The translations under genes were made by a program, and so were the position numbers. Shown piece after piece: positions 32,152 to 34,260 of a stretch of DNA of 34,260 nucleotides. The notes beneath the pieces were generated by a model, which did not search any database, was not told the origin of the DNA, and saw only the letters and a list, made by a program, of their open reading frames with translations. Position 1 is the stretch's first letter. Each line of letters begins with the position of its first letter. The stretch is from an uncultured Clostridia bacterium (GTDB lineage Bacteria > Bacillota > Clostridia > Christensenellales > Borkfalkiaceae), in the NCBI GenBank assembly GCA_934272745.1, contig CAKQSI010000022.1, forward strand, positions 1 to 34,260, written 5' to 3'.

Positions 32152-33504
32152 TCATTTCACCCAGTACCGCTGCTGGTACCGAAGGTCGCTTAAAAGTTCC
32201 TGACTGGTGCAATTTGATTTTTCCAGCAAGGCGGCATTCAGGCGCGTCGCGTCCAGCAGTTCCCCCTGCACCGACGCAATACGGGCATAACTGCGTGAAG
32301 ATTCTTCCACCGTTTCCGACAGTTCGTCAAGGCTGTACGATACCTCCCGCAAGGTATAGCCGATGGCGCTGAGTTTCATTCCCACCGAATCCATACCCGT
32401 TTGAATGGTTTTATTGAGTTCGCGGAAATTTCTGTTCAGCGTTTCGTTGATAGTTCTGCCGACGTAAGCGGCGGACTCTTTCATCGTCTGCGCGAGCCGA
32501 TCAGACTGCAACTGTCGAACAACCTGATACAGCGCTTCTTTTAGTGTGTCCGCACGCCCGGTCTGGAGATAGTAGATGACCATATCGGTATTGCCCCAGT
32601 CGGATTTAGAAATCCAAGGATATTGCACCGTCATTGCGTGATCGACGCTTTCGCTTTGCGCGGCAAGCATACGTATTTTTTCGCGGCTTTTTTCGTCTTC
32701 TTTGCCGTTGTTTGCGGAAAGCGTTGCCATTTCTTCGTTGAAGCGCGCCTTTTCCGACTGTAATTTTTCGGCAGACTTCCGTTTTTCCTCTTCAATCATT
32801 TTTTCGCATTTGGAAATTTTGACGGCTTTTGCCGGTTCACACCAAGCGTTCAGTCTGGCAAGCCGGAAGTCGCGCACTTTGCATTGTTCGACGTACTTTT
32901 TGTATTTCCGTAAATTTTTTAGATAGGCAGACCCGTATTTTTCAGAGTCGGGTTTCTTTGCGTCGCTGCTAACCATCCCGATAAAAGAGCCCAAACTGAT
33001 GACGACTAACCACCCAAATCCGACGTAAAGACCGGCAGGCGGATCAAACCGACACAACATGTAGATATACGCAGCCAATCCGGGAATTCCGAGGATTCCG
33101 AAAACGATCTCAAGATAATGCAGAAATTTCGTTTCTCCCGACGGTTTTTCTGCCCGTTCTATACTTAGAATGCTTGCCCGTACTTCTTCTACGGTGGACG
33201 TTTTATACGGCGCAAGACCGCTCTCTTCCGTAATCGTGCCCAATTCGCCCAGCGGGCATTGATCCTGCCTGATTTTTTCGATATACTCCTCTATCGGCTT
33301 TTTCGCAAGCGCCTCTTCGTCAAGAATTGCCTGCACGTTTTCCTTATGCGCTTTTTCCCTCGCAGCCTCGACCGAACGCCTGTACGAAATCGCGTTTTCT
33401 TCGGCAACGATCTTGTTGGTGCAGGTGCTGATTTGCGACAATCCCGCGCGCAAGCCGAACAGTTCAGATACTGTTTTTTCTTTTGATAGTACGACCTCTT
33501 CCAT
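32152..33504 (-). CDS. Coiled-coil protein with two membrane segments, unknown function
   Basis: I do not recognise a named family for this 450-residue protein. Order of parts: a charged helical N-terminus (1-80), an intervening region, a membrane hairpin (about 129-151 and 157-178), a long charged helical region (about 195-285) likely to be coiled coil, a compact motif WGNTDMVIYYLQTGRADTLKEAL followed by YQVVRQLQSDR, then a C-terminal helical stretch (340-430) spaced like a coiled coil of the syntaxin or chemoreceptor type. Most of it should face the cytoplasm. GAGGGATAAAA precedes the ATG at 33504. Its promoter overlaps twin operators shared with the divergent XRE regulator, which suggests regulated expression. 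Confidence 0.75.
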   Translation of the reverse strand: MEEVVLSKEKTVSELFGLRAGLSQISTCTNKIVAEENAISYRRSVEAAREKAHKENVQAILDEEALAKKPIEEYIEKIRQDQCPLGELGTITEESGLAPYKTSTVEEVRASILSIERAEKPSGETKFLHYLEIVFGILGIPGLAAYIYMLCRFDPPAGLYVGFGWLVVISLGSFIGMVSSDAKKPDSEKYGSAYLKNLRKYKKYVEQCKVRDFRLARLNAWCEPAKAVKISKCEKMIEEEKRKSAEKLQSEKARFNEEMATLSANNGKEDEKSREKIRMLAAQSESVDHAMTVQYPWISKSDWGNTDMVIYYLQTGRADTLKEALYQVVRQLQSDRLAQTMKESAAYVGRTINETLNRNFRELNKTIQTGMDSVGMKLSAIGYTLREVSYSLDELSETVEESSRSYARIASVQGELLDATRLNAALLEKSNCTSQELLSDLRYQQRYWVK

Positions 33505-33527
33505 TTTTATCCCTCGCAGAATTCTTC

Positions 33528-33542
33528 ACAGCAAAATGCTGT
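33528..33542. promoter_or_regulatory. Operator palindrome O1
   Basis: ACAGC-AAAAT-GCTGT, a 15-bp palindrome lying just downstream of the expected start of the minus-strand transcript. It has the same arms as O2, with centres 29 bp apart. Confidence 0.7.
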
Positions 33543-33551
33543 ATCGAATTT

Positions 33552-33581
33552 ATTGTACAGCATATCGCTGTAAAATGTCAA
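33552..33581 (-). promoter_or_regulatory. Promoter of the coiled-coil membrane gene
   Basis: Minus strand: TTGACA (33581-33576), 18-base spacer, TACAAT (33557-33552). Operator O2 fills the spacer, so repressor binding there would block the polymerase. Confidence 0.75.
33557..33571. promoter_or_regulatory. Operator palindrome O2
   Basis: ACAGC-ATATC-GCTGT. It lies within the spacer of the minus-strand promoter and touches a plus-strand TAAAAT (33571-33576) that could be the -10 of the XRE gene, so one site could control both directions. Confidence 0.75.
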
Positions 33582-33609
33582 CAGAAATCATATTTTTGGG
33601 GGAATTTTT

Positions 33610-33816
33610 ATGGAAATTTTTGCTAACCGATTAAAGGAACTGCGGCTGGAGCACGGTTTGACGCAACAAAAAATTGCAGAATTGCTGGGGTTAAGGCAGC
33701 AATCTTATGCGCGCTACGAGTGCGGTTCCGGCGAGCCGTCGCTTCGGACGCTGGTCGAAATCGCGAAACTTTTCGGCGTTTCGACCGATTATCTCCTCGG
33801 CTTGACGGATTATTAA
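33610..33816 (+). CDS. Small XRE-family helix-turn-helix regulator
   Basis: A 68-residue protein consisting of a single HTH_3 (Cro/C1-type) domain: FANRLKELRLEHGLTQQKIAELLGLRQQSYARYECGSGEPSLRTLVEIAKLFGVSTDYLLGLTDY. The helix-turn-helix spans about residues 18-38, with the recognition helix near RQQSYARYE. There is no sensing domain, so it probably acts as a dimeric repressor. GGGGG sits 7 bases before the ATG. The likely targets are the ACAGC-N5-GCTGT sites immediately upstream, giving autoregulation and control of the divergent membrane gene; this is inference from position. Confidence 0.92.
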   Translation: MEIFANRLKELRLEHGLTQQKIAELLGLRQQSYARYECGSGEPSLRTLVEIAKLFGVSTDYLLGLTDY

Positions 33817-33989
33817 AACGGTTCCTTGCCAAAAAAATTTAAAACTCATATAACGACTGATACTGGCTTTGAAGTGTTTCCTTCTGTTTGACAAGGTATC
33901 ACTTCAGAAATTTGAAAGTAAAATTCCCGCACGGTTTCAGCGAAATTTGCACTTTGCCGCATTTCCGCTTTACAAAACCGCAATTGCAT

Positions 33990-34260
33990 TTTATAATACA
34001 AGCGAAAATGCTTGCTCGCAAGGGCATTTTCGCGATGGATTTCATCAAAAACGGCGCTTTGCGGCGCAAAGCGAAAGGGCGCCAGCCCGCGGCAAAACTT
34101 GCTTTTGCCACCGTTTTTCGATTTAATACAAGCCTTGCTTGCAAGGGCATTTTCGCGATGGGTTTCAATAAGCGTGCACCCCACAAGGGGCGGCGCGGCA
34201 CCCTGCCGCGGCGGGCGGAAACCCGTTTCCGCGCACGATTATTTTAATACAAGCGAGCCG
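33990..34260. repeat. Array of long palindromic repeat units at the window end
   Basis: T(A/T)TAATACAAGC starts units near 33991, 34122 and 34243; the third is cut by the window edge. Unit 1 has GCGAAAATGC (34002-34011) paired with GCATTTTCGC (34024-34033) and an inner TTGC/GCAA. Unit 2 keeps the CTTGCAAGGGCATTTTCGCGATGG part. Other GC-rich palindromes (GGCGCTTTGCGGCGCAAAGC-like) lie between them. The region 33817-33989 shows no gene. Confidence 0.75.

Noticed and set aside
33846..34184. A 112-codon minus-strand frame at the window end
   Set aside because: It consists of the repeated palindromic units (HRENALASK twice), has no start signal, and its frame is explained by the repeat.

Overview
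The window looks like a chromosomal segment from an uncultured, moderately GC-rich low-G+C-lineage Firmicute, most probably a gut Clostridia. The support is gene content and order: tig-clpP-clpX, the rpmB / asp23 / fakA / recG neighbourhood, a zinc-type ribosomal protein L28, a PPi-type phosphofructokinase, AAGGAG-like ribosome binding sites, and textbook sigma-A promoters with 16-18 bp spacers. I cannot assign a genus. There are no phage, IS or CRISPR structures. The accessory content is small orphan genes and many short repeats.

Layout. 1-285: an inverted pair of REP-like palindromes. 286-1704 (-): glucose-6-phosphate isomerase. 2043-2615 (+): small membrane-anchored orphan. 2616-3158: a large hairpin and four more REP-like units. 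3159-9452 (-): helical orphan, TPR protein overlapping hslO (Hsp33), SAM methyltransferase, YesL-like membrane protein. 9714-13185 (+): lysine/diaminopimelate genes asd, dapA, dapB. 13593-14204 (-): cytidylate-kinase-like protein. 14554-16047 (+): GH32-type glycosidase. 16245-16787 (-): DUF1003 membrane protein. 17242-18504 (+): PPi-phosphofructokinase. 18782-19749 (-): TfoX-N protein, YjbR/MmcQ protein, tRNA-Gly(CCC). 20107-24287 (-): recG, fakA, asp23, divergent from rpmB (24552, +). Then a probable 6S RNA, tRNA-Glu(CTC) and an orphan five-TM protein (+). 26622-31726 (-): COG2509-type flavoprotein, clpX, clpP, tig. 32152-33504 (-): coiled-coil membrane orphan, divergent from a small XRE regulator (33610, +) across twin palindromic operators. 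33990-34260: another palindromic repeat array.

Functional picture. pgi and pfp serve upper glycolysis, the latter with pyrophosphate. GH32 may feed it with intracellular fructosides. asd-dapA-dapB are the first dedicated steps toward diaminopimelate and lysine. tig-clpP-clpX plus hslO form a protein-quality group. fakA/asp23 belong to fatty-acid activation and envelope physiology.

The most unusual signals are: (1) GTAG-headed REP-like palindromes; (2) a giant GC-rich hairpin at every one of the five convergent gene junctions; (3) short tandem duplications at or inside the 3' ends of several genes (dapB, hslO, tfoX-N, clpX); (4) the XRE plus membrane coiled-coil pair with twin operators; (5) a probable 6S RNA and a second small-RNA candidate; (6) an enlarged DapB with a changed active-site neighbour.
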